Positions 44,959 through 59,900 of a stretch of DNA of 64,000 bases are shown here, in pieces. The translations under genes and the position numbers were made by a program. The stretch covers positions 1 to 64,000 of the forward strand of contig JASANC010001592.1 in assembly GCA_030248135.1 (NCBI GenBank). The letters are read 5' to 3'. The notes under the pieces are model-generated. The model worked only from the letters and a program-made list of their open reading frames with translations, was not told where the DNA came from and searched no databases. Source of the DNA: Theristus sp. LFF4_11. Its lineage: Eukaryota > Nematoda > Chromadorea > Monhysterida > Xyalidae. Position 1 is the first letter of the stretch, and the number at the start of each line of letters is the position of its first letter.

Positions 44959-47900
44959 TCAATTCAAATGGAATCCTTTCTCGTTGGTGGCCGCCAGCAG
45001 TCGCTCGCGCATGATCGCCTTCGTGCTATACTCGGGCAGCTTCAGGTAATGCACGCACGTGTTCACGGACGGATAGCTGCCGTCGGCCGACGAGCCCGGC
45101 TGCGCTTGGCTTTGGTCGACTTTGCGCACGACGGTCAGACGGGGGTGCAGGTTGGCGAGACCGCCTGTGCAATGGTGATTTCCGAGAGAGTTGCAGAATT
45201 CGGAGAAAATACCTATAGCTACAACAACAACAACAACAAACACTTGTACACACTCGTGGCCTGTGTGGCAGCGCATTAGAATCGTGTCTGGGCGCTCGGG
45301 GATCGAGCCCCACGAAGGGGTGTGTGGGGGCATTTGATGACAGAAAAACTTTATGAACGCCCCCTTGACCGCGTTCTTTTCCTGACGCTTTCCTGGGTTA
45401 CCGTTGGCTACAAACATTGTCCACACTGATGTTCGTTGTCGACAAAACCACGTTTTGTCACACCAAGCCGACTCTAGCACAACACAGCCAATCAGCGCGT
45501 CTGATTTGAAAATTTGAAAAAAACCCTCTCTGACCAGGCGGCAACGATGAGCACCCGGTGGTGAACTGAAGGAATGCCTTCCGCTCGGCGGCGTTCATCT
45601 CCGTCAGCACGTCGACGAACCGCAGGAATCCGGGACTGTCGCGCGTGTAGCCTAGCTTCGGTTCGGTGTACGCGAGAATGTCTTGAGCACTCCATTGCGG
45701 CATTTGCTCGCCGCACAGTAGCACCTGACGTAGAGAGAGAGTACGGTAGCTGGGTTATGGTGTACAGCTGGTCTTGACACGAAATGTGTGCAAAGCAGCC
45801 CAAATTTATAAGCCCAATAAAGTGGAAAGTCACTAATTACCGAATCAACTTTTTTCAAATTTCAATCATTCAACAGGAAAACCCCCCAAAAAATGTACTA
45901 CTGACCAAAAGTTCATCCGCAGTGAACGGCCGCAGCTTGTCCAGCGCAAACACTTGATTGAAACCATTTCGAAAAGCGCTCAACTGGGCGCCGATGCCAT
46001 CAGCCAAGTAGAACCGTTGACACAATTCCACGTACTCGGCGACGTTCGTCGCGTCCACTGACACGTTTGAGCCGTTCGCCTTTAGCTCGTAGTGCGTCCA
46101 GTCGAACACCTGCAGAACGAGCAATCGAGAATAGAGAAATGCGAAAGCGGCCCTTCATGAAGCAGTATTTAGTGCCGCATGCGTCACTAATGCCGCTAAA
46201 GTTTTTATAGGAATCGTTGCTGGCGCGCGCGATTTTGTTGCGTGTGTCTATTTTCGAAAGAATTACAGGATCTGAAAAAAACAATTCTTTTCAAGATGTT
46301 TGTTTAATGTGTTGCTCACCTTGCTGCTCGGGTTCAGCTCGAATGTCAGAGCGAGATCTTCAATGCGACAAGACTGCCCGTCGATAACCAGTGATTCATC
46401 CGTTTGCCGCGAGGTTTCGGCCTAAGCACGGCAAATATCCACGTGAAATAGTGTAAATTGCACATTCTTTAAAAGATACAGTGTGTCTGAGAACTTTCAG
46501 TTAAATTCATCAAAAGTTTTAGCTAAACGACGCATTAGAGCGCAACTTGGTTGGTACTCTGAATCCTTTTTTTCGCACATTGAACCGAAAAAACACCGAA
46601 GCTCTGCACACGTCAGTAGCGATAAGACTGTCAGCTACTGTAAAAAAAATTCGCGACCAAGACTCCGTATTTCTTCTTCATCCTCCCCCATCTAAAAAAA
46701 ACCAACCAATCCAAAAAACCAAAAAAAACCGGCCCACCAGTTCGCCCACTCTGGTGCGGCGTCGCACCGCGAACGCGGCCAACTGCCTCAAGAAGCGCGC
46801 CTTGAGCGGGTGCACGATCTGGAGGTCGTCGAGGTCGAGCTCGCGGACGCCGAGCGCCGCCTCGACGAACACGCGCGACAGTGGCAGGTCGACGAGTCGG
46901 TCGTCTTGGAGCACTTTTGCGGTGAACACGCCCATCAGACGGAAGTGCGACAGGACGCGCGACGGACACGCACCGGGTGGGTAGGCGGCCGGAAACAGAC
47001 CGCCCGGGCGGCGCACGTAATAGCCGGCCGGTTGTAGCTGCAGTGCGAAGGATTGTGGTGGAGCTGGAGCACCGTTGTTGTTTCTTGGATGGTGTGCTGG
47101 CGTTTTTCTACTGCTCTCGATGACTCCGTTTTAAGCGGCATTCATGAAACAGCATTTAGTGACGCGTAGCTGTGTGTTGAAACATAGCTACGCAATTACT
47201 AAATGTGTCTTCATGAATGCCGCTTAGTTTACAAACACACCGGCTCGTGCAGCAGCGTTACAGTATTTCTGAACATATTGGGTCTTCGTACTACATGCTG
47301 TTCATACAGTTTTTATCGGAGTTTCCTGCAAAGAAAACGCAAAATTATTCGAATTTTTTTTCGAAACACGCACCCCCTCGCCGAGGTCCATCGCAATCTC
47401 CAGCTGTTTCTCGTAATGGTCGTCGTCGTCGCACAGCCACATGCCCATGGATTTCCGTTGGAATTCACCGGCGATCAGGGCGTAGAATTCCAGTGTTGGT
47501 CCGAGACCTTAGTTGTCCGGATAGAAATAATATAATTTGGAAGATGTGACTAAAAGCTATTCTGTTATAAACGGTAAATAACTTTGAATCAAGCACACTG
47601 ATTGGCTGGCGGCCACCAGGTGATACGATTATCACACTAGGAAGGAAGTACGGAATAAATCAACTGTACATGGTCTCAGCACGATTTCACTGCGTTATAG
47701 TCATTGTCCTTGATCAACGAGATCAAGTGTCGTAACCAAAATTTGTTTTCGCTATTATTTCTGTTTAATTCCAAAACACAAATCCCAGTCGATCACAAAG
47801 AGATAAAAAACACAAGATCGTGTGGAGAGTCGAGACCAATTACGGTGGATACCGCACATCGTGGCCGTGTGTGTACCTGTTCCCTCTTCTCCTTCGTACT

Positions 47901-50900
47901 CGATTTCGAGGATGCTTTTGCGCGACGCATGAAACATCAGCAATCGCTGCGCGGTCTGCATCAGCTTCTCGGCGTCTCGCGGCACTCGCACTCGTTCGTG
48001 TTTTATTCGGCCATAACTGAGCAAGAACAAAATGGAACGTTCATTCGACAGTAAACTCTCGACAGTCCGACATATGCGTTTCGGCAGACAGACAGAACAG
48101 AGAGTGCAGCGATGAAAAAACGTGATGCTTTTTGAAAACCATTACAAGCCATGGGGACTGTTTTTTCATTCACTTTGATGTGTGCGGCTGGTTTCGAGTT
48201 CGTCTCGTTGACCAATCGTCTCTCTGTAAGTTACAGACTGTAACGGCCTCTGGGCATACAGCACAAGCGACCCTAGTGGGCTGCGCTATGGAGTCGAGCT
48301 GGTCGAAGAAAAAGGTAAATGCGCGACTCAACTCGATGGCCTTCGGAACACAACTTTGTTCGTCACCAAACTGCCTAAATCTCAATTTCGCTCACCGATA
48401 TTCAGCATAATGGTCATCGCGTCTAGCGCCGGCCATGCCGCTGCCGGCCGCTGCGCCCGCCGCGGTCGCACTCGAGGCTCCCCTCGTCGCCTCCAGCACC
48501 GCGTCACGCTGCTGCTGGAGCCAGATGATCGCACGACTGATGCCTGCGCAACGCGAGAAAATCGTGTTTTTATCTGTTGATTTTCGATTCGAACCATTTG
48601 CAAATGGCATATTTTGTTTCCAAACTGGCACCGCCTTGGAAAATTCGCTGACGTATGGATGAGGCAAAATTCCGGAACAGAGAAAACTAGCAGAATTCTT
48701 TTTATATGTCGATGCGGTGCGGTGTGGTGGCTGTGACTCAACATCAGAGCTATTAGCGAAAACCATGAATGGTGATTTCTTTCTCGCTAAAATTTTTTTC
48801 AAGTTTTTCGTCAGTCAATATTTATCAATCACTCCCATAAAACCCACTCACCAAACGCAGTCGCTCTGAAATACAACTGCCGCGTGGCGAATGCGAACAG
48901 CCACGGGTAGTCGCGCATCAGTTGGTCACACCTGGAATTTGCATCACAGGGAATGAAATATTGTTCTCAAGAAAAAAAGCACGATTCTTCGTATTCGATA
49001 GTCAACACTTTCAACTTTAAGGAAATAAAAAACATAAAGAAAAACAAAGGAAAAGCTCCTTTTTTACAAATAATGTTCTTTCTTTGCTTGCGACTCAATG
49101 CGTTTGTACAGACGCGAAAAAAAAAGTTCCATGCTTGATGCGGCAATTCAAGACTCAACCGCATCTCAGATACTCCGGCGAACTTCAGCAATTTCGAATT
49201 CCCGCGTCAAGCGATGCAACTGCTGACCTGTCGACGCGCGCGCATTGGCGTCGCAGAACCAGACAAACAAAAACAATAGAGAACCATACCAAGCCGGCAG
49301 CGCCATCGCGCCAACGACCAGCGGGTCGCGGAGTTGCTGTCGGAGTTTCTGAGTGATTTTGGTCGACACGAAGTCGTGGTCGTCCACGGTGACGTCGAAC
49401 GCCTCGGACGCTGTGCAACGGGCGACGGCCAGCAGGAGACGCCGGTAGAGGTGCAGCACGTCCAGCACCTGCACAAAACGGAATCAAGCAACTTTGAATC
49501 AAATGCGATAAACGAGAGTGCAGCCATGGATCTGCTTTCGCGGCGTGCGTTCAATTGCGCACCTACAATTCCGACCTAAACAGTTGCGGCCCGCCGCTCA
49601 TTGCTGCCCGTCTATTATTCTACACAGTTTACACAGTTTTTTTCAATCAAAATTTGGCGCTTTCCTATTTTAGCGTAACTTTCCACAAATAGAGTAACTT
49701 TCCACAAATAAAGTAACTTTGATATTTTAGCGTAACTTTCAACAAATAAAGTAACTTTGATATTTTACCGTAACTTTCAACAAATAAAGTAACTTTGATA
49801 TTTTACCGTAACTTTCAATTTTCGATGAATAACAGCTATCCTATTTTAGCGTATTTTAGCTTTCCGGATTACGGTAACACCTGGTTTGGTCTCAACACGA
49901 TCTTAGTTTCATGAACAACCCACAAACAGCTTGGTAACCGCAACCAAACCGGTGAAACATGCTAGATTAAGGTTGTTTTGCACGCAGATTTTGAATTTCA
50001 GCTTTCCGGATTACGGTAACGCCTGGTTTGGTCAGCTGAAATTCAAAATCTGCGTGCAAAACAACCTTAATCTAGCTTGTTTCACCGGTTTGGTTGCGGT
50101 TACCAAGCTGTTTGTGGGTTGTTCATGGAACTAAGATCGTGTTGAGACCAAACCAGGCGTTACCGTAATCTGGAAAGCTGAAATTCAAAATCTGCGTGCA
50201 AAACAACCTTAATCTAGCTTGTTTCACCGGTTTGGTTGCGGTTACCAAGCTGTTTGTGGGTTGTTGATGAAACTAAGATTGCATTGGGACCAAACCAGGC
50301 GTTACCGTAATCCAGAAAGCTGAAATTCAAAATCTGCGTGCAAAACAACCTTAATCTAGCTTGTTTCACCGGTTTGGTTGCGGTTAACAAACTGTTTGCG
50401 GGTTGTTCATGGAACTAAGATCGTGTTGAGACCAAACCAGGCGTTACCGTAATCCGGAAAGTTGAAATTCAAAATCTGCGTGCAAAACAACTTTAATCTA
50501 GCATGTTTCACCGGTTTGGTTGCGGTTACCAAGCTGTTTGTGGGTTGTTGATGAAACTAAGATCGCATTGGGACCAAACCAAGCGTTACCGTAATCCAGA
50601 AAGCTGAAATTCAAAATCTGCGTGCAAAACAACCTTAATCTAGCTTGTTTCACCGGTTTGGTTGCGGTTACCAAGCTGTTTGTGGGTTGTTGATGGAACT
50701 AAGATCGTGTTGAGACCAAACGAATCGTTACCGTAACCCACAAGGTCAAAATTTGAAATCTCCGTGCAAAATAACGTAGGTTTACAAAGTTTCGCGGCTG
50801 AAATAGCTTTAAATGAGCTGTTCATATGTTGATACGCTAAAATAGGACAGTACCAAGCCCTATCCTATTTTAGCGTAACATATTGAAAGTTACGCTAAAA

Positions 50901-53900
50901 TATCAAAGTTACGGTAAAATATCAAAGTTACTTTATTTGTTGAAAGTTACGCTAAAATATCAAAGTTACTCTATTTGTGGAAAGTTACGCTAAAATATCA
51001 AAGTTACTCTATTTGTGGAAAGTTACGCTAAAATAGGAAAGTGCCCAAAATTTTAACAACCCCATAAAACGCGTTTTTTGTGTCGGAATGTCAAAACTGT
51101 ATTTCGACAAAGTCGACAACGTATTTCGACAGCATTTCGAAATTCGTTTCAAAAAACCAAAACTGCCTTGAAAAAAAAGCAAAACAATCCTGTTTTTTTC
51201 GAACCTGGTTCACACGGGCGTTTAGCAGCTGCGTCTGCGCGGGCGTTGTGATCGCCAGTTCAGCTGATGTTTCATCGCCCACTGAAGTATCACTGTCGTT
51301 TGTCAATGTTTTCGGTTGCTGCCGTTCACCGTAGCAAATCACGTAAGTCGGCTCCCAAATGCGTCTCGATCGGTCCAAGCGACTGCCCATCGAAGAGCAC
51401 CGTTCCAATAATTCCTGACAGAAAAAAACACGAGGCAGTTTAGTTGGAGTTGAATGAAGATAGAATACCTGTGCGTTGAGTGTCTGGAAAATATTTCGAA
51501 ACAGTCTTTCATCATATTTTGGCATACTACCGTGCTTACAGACGTACAATGTACGACACGTGATGGCAGGTCTCGTATGATTGCATACTAGCAGTGACGC
51601 ACGTCAGCATACACCAGTACGCACTTGCCTTCCACTTGGCACCAGACATCTGCCAGACACACCACAGGCCGGAAGGAAACGTATTGACAAAAACATTCTT
51701 TTCAATCACACAGCTCCGCACCTGAATATACGAGAAGATCGTCCGCTGATCGTCGGTCATCTCGATTTCGACATTGGCGCAGTTCGGCAGGTTTGGTCCG
51801 CGAATCGAGAGACGCAACGAGCTCGCAGTGGGCATTTCGTGCGACGAGCTCGAAGGGTCGTGGTCGCTTGATGAGGACGACTTGGTGGCGTTTGACTGCT
51901 GTAAACGGTGAAATGGTGGTAGCACCGGCATTTTGCGTATGGGCGCCCTCAGAAAACGTGTGTTGCATCTCATGCCAGCACGATTTTGCATTGAAAAAAA
52001 AACTGATTTCATCCTTAAGTTTGAATCTAAAAGTCCCCCCAAAAAACAGAACGTCAGCTGTCTCGTGTCACTGAAATGAACCACCTGCTGCGCGTGCTCC
52101 TTGCTTCCCTACCGCGTATCGTCTCCTCGCTCGATTTTAAGAATTTTTGTTCTCCCATTCTTCAAAACAAAATCAAACCAATTTCCTTTATGGAAAGAAG
52201 CGCAATTTCAGCCGTGTTTCCCCCCTCAAACGACCCGCCATCACCCCACCAACCGTCGCCTCCTCGCCAGTGGCGGTCGTCTGCGGCGGCACAGCGACGT
52301 CCTGCGTCTGATTGACGTTCGTGCGTCCCGGGCGCGGGTCGAACGCCGGTATCAACGAGGAGAACTGCCGCTTCAGCACGTGCTCGTCGTCCCACTGACG
52401 CAGCGCCGTACGACGACTGTTGCCGCCGCCGCTCGTGGAGCCGCCGCCGCCGCCGGTGGTGGTGCCGCCTGCGACACACAAATGTGAGAAATGTGCTTGA
52501 GCAATAACTATGAAAACGGTCTCGGACGAGTTCAGTATTCCGTTCACTCACCACAAACCGGAAATCGGAGCTGCGGAAATACGACAACTACGGTAAGAAC
52601 TCGACAACTAAGAACTCAGGTCTGATTTAGAAAAACGAAACACGGTTACGATTCTCTTTCGTTGCGCCAACAAAACTGACCGTTGCGTGACGAAGACAGC
52701 CGCATTTCCTCCATCACCAGCGTTCGCCAGTCGACACGTTCGTTGTCCTGCGAGTTGCCTGCAACGAAATCATTATTTTTGATGCCTTTTTACGTTGTTT
52801 TCCACCCCGAATACGATACAAAATATTTGGCTTTAGAATCGGTTTCCGATGTGATTTCGTTGCTGCTGCACAAACAAAACTAATGGTGTGAAGATTACGC
52901 GCGGTAAGTGCAAAACCGAAAGAAATGTCGCTGTGCAGTGTCGAAAACTTCTGGCGGTACATTATATTCGCATTATTTGGAAGCAGTGCAAAACTCGTGA
53001 TGATACCAGTACCAGACGAGATAACCACCTTCTGAAACACAACACCAGCGCGCCAATCGCGGCTACCCACTCCGGCTCACCTTGTGCCCTCAAGGCGGCC
53101 GCAGCGGACGCCAACGCCTCCACGGGTACACCGCGCGGCGGCGGCAACTCATCGCACTCGTCCTCGTTCTCGTCCTCCTGCGTCTCCTCGTCCTCGTAAA
53201 CCGATTCGTCCTGCATACGCATCCGAATGATCGTTACGAGGTTTGGAAAAAACAGAAAAAAGTTTTTTTTTTGGAATGGACTGGTTTGCTCGGGAAGCAA
53301 ACGAAGTTACGGAAAGTGGGCTGGATTTAGAGAACTAATCCACGACACACCACACGGCTACGAGAGACCATTGCTAAAACGTGCGCAGATGGGAACAAAC
53401 AGAAAGACGCATGCTAAAAGATTTGGTATCGGAGAGAGAGAGCAACGTGTCCAGGATGTCTAAACTTCGCCTGTGGCCAACCTGGCTCTCATCGATGGGC
53501 GTGATGTGATCGGTGTGTATGGCGGAGGCAGTCGAGTCGCTGATGTCGTACAACGAGGACGCGTCCGGCTGATTGACGCCCGGCTCTAAAATCGCGCTTG
53601 CCGTCGTGTCAACCTGAACAGTAAAAATGACGGTTGTTGTTTACAAACTGTCACATAATTATTTGAATTTACCATCAAAGACAGCAACAACAAAGATTGA
53701 ACAAAAAACAATGAATCAATGAATCAATCGATCAAACAATCAGTCAGTCATCAACTAATTCAATCATTCCCGATCCTGAAACGTAAATGCAAATGAATGT
53801 AACATCAACTGTCGATGTCACGCAAAACTCAATACTGGTAAATTACTTCACAACCGACTCAGCCAATCCAGCGTCGCAGATTGACATTGAAAGAAATCAC

Positions 53901-56900
53901 CACCAATCTCAATCAATCAAACCGACCATCTGCTGCATCATCGATCGCAATGCGTCGGAATAGTTCGCCAGTCGTGCTCTGATCGTGTCGCCAACGCCAG
54001 TTTGATTGCCATTATTGGCGGCGACGGTTGACGTGATTGACGGTGGTCGAGTTGACACGTCAGTTGACATTGACTGAGTGGTCACCGTCGCCGGCAGTGC
54101 TGGTGGTGTCTGCTGAAATATGACAAACGTCATAAAAAATCATATCACATAAAAAGCGCATTCACGCATGAACGTGCCAATGAATATGCGTATGTTCTAA
54201 AACTGAAGCTGCACCGTTTTTTGCTCCATGAATGTGTAGCGAAGTGACGCGCGCTGACGCGCTTCCACCTCCGTGAATGGCAGTTCACTTGATTTTACAA
54301 AACTCAATCGTTTCGCGTGACACGAACACACCAAACTGCTTGTTCTGTCCACGGACGGGTGCGACTGACTGCGAGCGGTGGCTGCAGGCGCCCGCAGCGC
54401 TTGCAGGCCGGTGCCTCCGGACGACTGTTGCGCCAATGCCTGGCGAATCAACTGATCGAGCACCATGTCGGACGCCTCCGACGTCAGTTGCGCCGAGTTC
54501 AGCTCGGACTCGCCGGCCGATAGACGGCTCGTCCTGCAAGTGATCGGTTTCGTTTGGTCAAGAATAGTTCAATATCTTGTTTTGGTTAAAGCTTGCTGTT
54601 TTACAATATTTCTGGTTAAAGCAAGCAAATCACGGAATGTAAAGTTCCAAACAGATTGATCACTCGATCGAAGACAACACTGATGGACGACATCAACATG
54701 CTCGAATTACGCATGACTTTTGCACAATTTGTCCAATTAGAAAATGTTATGATGCGCTTCCGAGGCCCGATCTTCCCAACCTGATCAATTCGGTGTACAC
54801 ATCCAGCAATTCGTTATAGGTCTCTCTTGTCGTCACCAACGCCATTCGTTGCCCGCCGGCGTTGCTGCTGGTTGAATCGGCCGCCGCTGATTGGCTGCTC
54901 GGCGGCATTGTGATCTGCACGAGAAAAAAAGAGGAAAAATGCAAGATCTGCATGAGGTTGTCCTGAACCTGTTTTTTTTGTTTCATGAACGGTTTTACCC
55001 TCTCTGACATTGTTTACCGCGGTCTAACAGCAGACTAACGAACTGACTGCTGCATAACAGCCATATCACATATGCAACAAAAAATTGTAACTGTTTTTTT
55101 CACTATCAACAATGAAGAGTGATTTATTCGGATATTCAAATACTTAAACAAACACAAACCCACCAATTTTCACTCAAATTGACCAAAAATTCACCAAAAA
55201 AAACAAAAAGTGCCCAATGAAAACCAAAAAACCACGAAACGCGCGCGCACCAATCGAATGGGCCCGCTGGCCGGCGGCTGGCTGGTGCCGCGCGGTATCG
55301 TGCGCGCACTCTGCTCCGCATACGACTGCAGCAGGGCGTACGGAGTGCTGGCGCGTGTGGCCGACACGGCCGCTGCTGCGAGTGGTTGCGCTGGCTGCGC
55401 AGTGCTCGTCACCAGTGCCTTCGTGGTGGTGGTGGTGGTCAATGTCGTCGTCGTCACTTGTATGCATGGCTCTTCCGTGGCACTGGTGGTGGTACACTGC
55501 ACCGTCGATGGTGACGTGTCGCTGTTGGCGGCAGTGATCTGCACACCGGGCAGTTTGGTGTTGTTTTTGTTTGCCAACGGTTGATTGGCTGGATGGATTC
55601 CGTTTTTTTTGCTTGCGGTGGCAGTAAATCAGGTCGATCAAGCAGTTGGCCAGTTCGGCAAATTCGGCAAATCAAGCAAATTCGGTTGAACTTTATCAAA
55701 CAGAACTATTCGAATGTGGAAGAAAAAATACATACTTCGTGAACTATTTTGTGTCGATTTTCCTGATCCTTGAAACCAATCAGCCTAGTTTGTAATAATA
55801 GTGCGAATCAATATTCTGCGAGTCAATTCAACCATCAGTGAATCTCCAAAAATATAGTGTGTCAAATATCTGAGCAAAAAAAACAAGCAAACCTGCGAAA
55901 CGGCCAGATTCCTCGCATTCTGCTGTTCATCGTGCGCCGACAGCGGGGTACCACCGCCACCAGCGGAGGCCTCGAGCGCACTGCCCTCAGCGGGCTTGCC
56001 CGTTTCATGGGTCACCTCCTCCTGTTCGGGGGCAACCTCAATCGCGTCCGAGTCAGCGGTGTTCGGAACGGCTGTCGTGTCGATGGTGGTCACGTCGACG
56101 ATTTGCTGCTCCACCACGACGGCTTCTTGTGACTCGGCCGTGTCGCACTAGATTAGATGGTTTGTTGCTTAATTGGGGAATTGGAAAAACCGCATTCTGC
56201 AAATCCGGGCGTAAAAACCGGTTATGTTAGCAATTTTATCGAAAGAAACGGCTTCTTGGGCATTGCCAAACTTCGATCTATTATCTTCGCTTTTAATTGT
56301 GCGTCTTACCAGTGTGTTTGGAGATTGAAGAGGGGATTTAGTTTTACATTTACATACGGCAGTAATTCAAAATATCTCAATTTCAGCGACTCTTTCGTAT
56401 TTCAGTAACTCAGCATCGGCATTGCTGCAGCTAATTGCCTATCATAGCGGAGTGGTACCGGCAGAACTTTTTTTTAAAAAATGCAATATTTTTCACAATA
56501 TTCAGTATCACAAAAACAAAACAAAAAAAACAAAACAAAACAAAAATCAACCAAAGCAAACACAAGACGCAACACATCGTGAGCACCTGTTCAGCAAACG
56601 CGACGCCCTCTTCGTGTTCCACTTCTGCCGCTTGCGCTGCTGACGCCGTCGTTGGCTGGTCGCTGTCCGCGATCGTTGATTCAAAGGAACGCTGGAAACA
56701 AACGAGAAAAATCACGTTAACACGGTGATGGATCGAAGGTAACAGGTGACAACTTCGGATTGAACGAACGGCTACGTAGCACATCATACCCCTACAGACG
56801 AACCACACGACGACACTATCAAAATCAACAGTGTTGTATAAATCTTTGAAACTTGTCGGACCAAAATAACGTGATTTGCTTTCAAAGTGCTTTCTTGTAT

Positions 56901-59900
56901 CCGATAATTAGCACCCGAATTTCAGTTTGGTGTTCACACACATTCTCGTATTTGTTTCACAAGAATGAATCAGCGAGCGTTTCAGTTGCTGTTCATGACA
57001 AGCACATATTTTAGAGCGCATGACGTCATTTCGTTGTGACAAGTTCGAATAAATAGGCTATATACTTCATGTTCGCCAACGCCACTGAACTGTGACGTGT
57101 CCGCTGTGCTCAACGTCGTTGCCGTGCTGCCATGCGCCCCAGTTGCACTGGACGCTGTTGCTACGGACGTGATTGACTGTAAAGAAATGGAACATGACAT
57201 GAGCAACATTTGAATCGGGCACTGCCACGGTGAATGGCTGCTCTTGATTTCATTATTAGCTAAACTTGCATTGATGCAGCTAACCAATCAGTGTCATTCA
57301 CTCTAACTGTTAACACCACATAGTGTCGGACGAATACACAGGCAGGCACACAACGAGGTGTTTGAAAGAATCAGCAAATTTTGTAACCACCACCACTCAG
57401 CTTTTCATCGGTGCACATTGTTTCATGTTTACCGAGTGATATGTTCTGTGCTGCTCAAGCAGTTTAGATTCAAACTGTTTTTTTGCTCAATTTCAGCAGT
57501 TTGCTCACATCATTGACATTCGCTGACTCCTCGGGCTCGACGGCTGCTTGCGTTGTTGTCTGATCCTCATGCACAACATCCAGGGCACTGCCGGTCGACG
57601 AGCCAATGCCTGAAGAACGAACAGCAAAAAAACGCTTTTCCTCATCGAACAAAAAGTTTGCGATTTCTTGTCGCTTGCTCACGTGAACTTCAGCTAAATT
57701 CAAGTCAATTCAAGCTCGTACCAGCGATGGTGTGCGCCGAGGTGGCCGCAGACTGCGTGCCGTCGGTGGCGGTGCCGCCCGGCTCCGGGCTGCTCGTCTC
57801 CGGTATGCGGTCGACCGAGCGGTCGTAGATGCGTGCGCGTGCGAGCAGATTCTCGAGCGACGCCGTCTGGTGTTGCAGTGATTCGGCGCTGGCAGCCTGG
57901 TTTGACGCGGCCACTGAGACTGCTGAATGCGCTTGGTGGGCCGGCTGGAAATGAGACGGTGAATGAACGAACGGTGATTTTAGGCGATGGTTTTTCAGCC
58001 AGAGCTACCCCTGGAAAGCGTACAGAACGCGGGTCTGGTCTACACTACTCGCACTCCGTGCGCTGTTTCTCACAGTTTCATCGGAGTCTGGCGAACTAAA
58101 ACGCAATAAAATGACAAATGCGAACGCACATCGAACAGATTCGTCGTCGACATTGATTTCTTATTCACGATGTCCGTGTTGTTATTATTATTGTTGTTGT
58201 TGTTACTGCTCGCATTCGCCGTGTTTGCGGCCGACACGGAGACCTGCGCCACGGCGGCCGGGGCCGGGGCCGGGGTCGGTGCCGCATTCGAGAACACGAG
58301 ACGCTGCACGGGCGCGTGCGTGGCGCTGGCGATCCCGGAGGGGGGCGGCGGCGGCGGCGGCGGGCGCGACAGATCCGGCCAACCGGCCGTCGCCTGGTGG
58401 TGCGCCCTCTGCGATTTCGACGCTGCAGCGCCGGCGCGCGCCGCGAGCGCTGAACAGAGCAAAACCACGATTTATCCTTAGTTTTGCGCAGTTTTGCGGG
58501 TTCAGACAGTCAGCTGCTCGGTTCGTTGTGTCGCAGTTCTACATTCAAGTATGATAAGAAAATCCTACTCTCAATCTTAAAATCTTAGTGCTTGACTCGG
58601 TGCTTCAGCACTACTAAAACTGACACGACAGCCGATCCCCTGGCATACGCACGTTGGTATAAACGGGTCTAAAACAGTGAGCTTCAGCAATTCTGAATTG
58701 ACGCTGCAAGCATAACACTTTCTTTTTAGATCTGCAAACGCGCTGACTGAAACCAAAACAAGAGGTAATACATGTATGCTAACCCGAAAAAGCTTGAATT
58801 CTGAAAATTATTGGCGCCGATATTCCGAGATTGTTCGCTATTTTCAGCACTTACACGGCGGCAACGCGTGACCGACGGACGAGGCACGACGCAGCTCGTG
58901 ACGCCCCTCTGCCCCGCAGCGGTACGACTGGCGCTCACCGTTGTCCCACTGTACCTCGGCCCAGCCTGAAATGGTTTGCTGTTGTTGCGCGGTGGCAAAC
59001 AGGACTGTCGAAAAGACTAGAAACTTGGAAAAACACTGCACTGCGGTGTGTCGTTCCACACACTTGTTGGACTCACAAACAAACACACTAGCATACAGTT
59101 TTCGCTGGTGTGTTTGTTTGTGATCATAGATTTCTAATTAAAAAAAACAGCGCGTTTTGAAAGCGGATTATTCGTAGCAGAATGTATAGCGTTTATTTTG
59201 TTCATCTTGGGTGCTTGCGAATTGCTTCTCCATGGCACAACAGCACGTTTTCCATTTTCAATTCCAAGTTTTTCTTTCAATTGCCAACCTTCGCTCGGCA
59301 CGCCAATGACGACGCCAAGCATGTTGTCCATCAGCTCTCGTTCGCGCAGCGTCACGCCTAGGGCCGCTGATTGGTGCAATTTCACGCGTGTGCCAATCGA
59401 GACTCCGCCCGCCAGTGAACTCGAGCCGGTCGAGCTCGTGCGAGCGCCGTGGCGAAGGCGCAGTGAGCTGAACACAAAAACAGATAACGCCTCCGTCGGA
59501 AGCTGAGCTCCATGGTGTCCCGGCGGGTGCAGTGCCTGCCAACCGCCTCACAGAGACACTAAACGCGCACCATTTGTCGCGAAGCTCGCAGAAAAAGCAG
59601 CCACATGACTGGCACGCAGCTGTCGGCGCATCGCAGAGCCGATGATAAGTTGCAACCCTCGTCAACCGCAAACCAACAACAAACACGAGCACTGAATCAC
59701 AAACCGTCCGCTCTTCGACAGCTCCGCGGCGCCACTCGTAACGGCTGCAGCCAATCCTGCGCCGTACTGTTTCAATTTTGACGGTGTCAACTTTGTCGTC
59801 GTTTTCGCACCCTCGCAATTGGACGGGATGCCCTTGGCAGAAACGGGACCGGGATGCACCTGAAAGGTATTATCATTTTTTTGTGTTCTTCTGCGACTCG

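Noticed and set aside
49656..51044. CRISPR-like regularly spaced repeats
   Set aside because: The repeats are contiguous satellite units without unique spacers, in an animal intron.
55174..55641. 155-codon minus-strand ORF rich in His and Asp
   Set aside because: It overlaps a HECTD1 exon in another frame; the Thr/Ala-rich frame keeps phase with both neighbouring exons (55251-55538).
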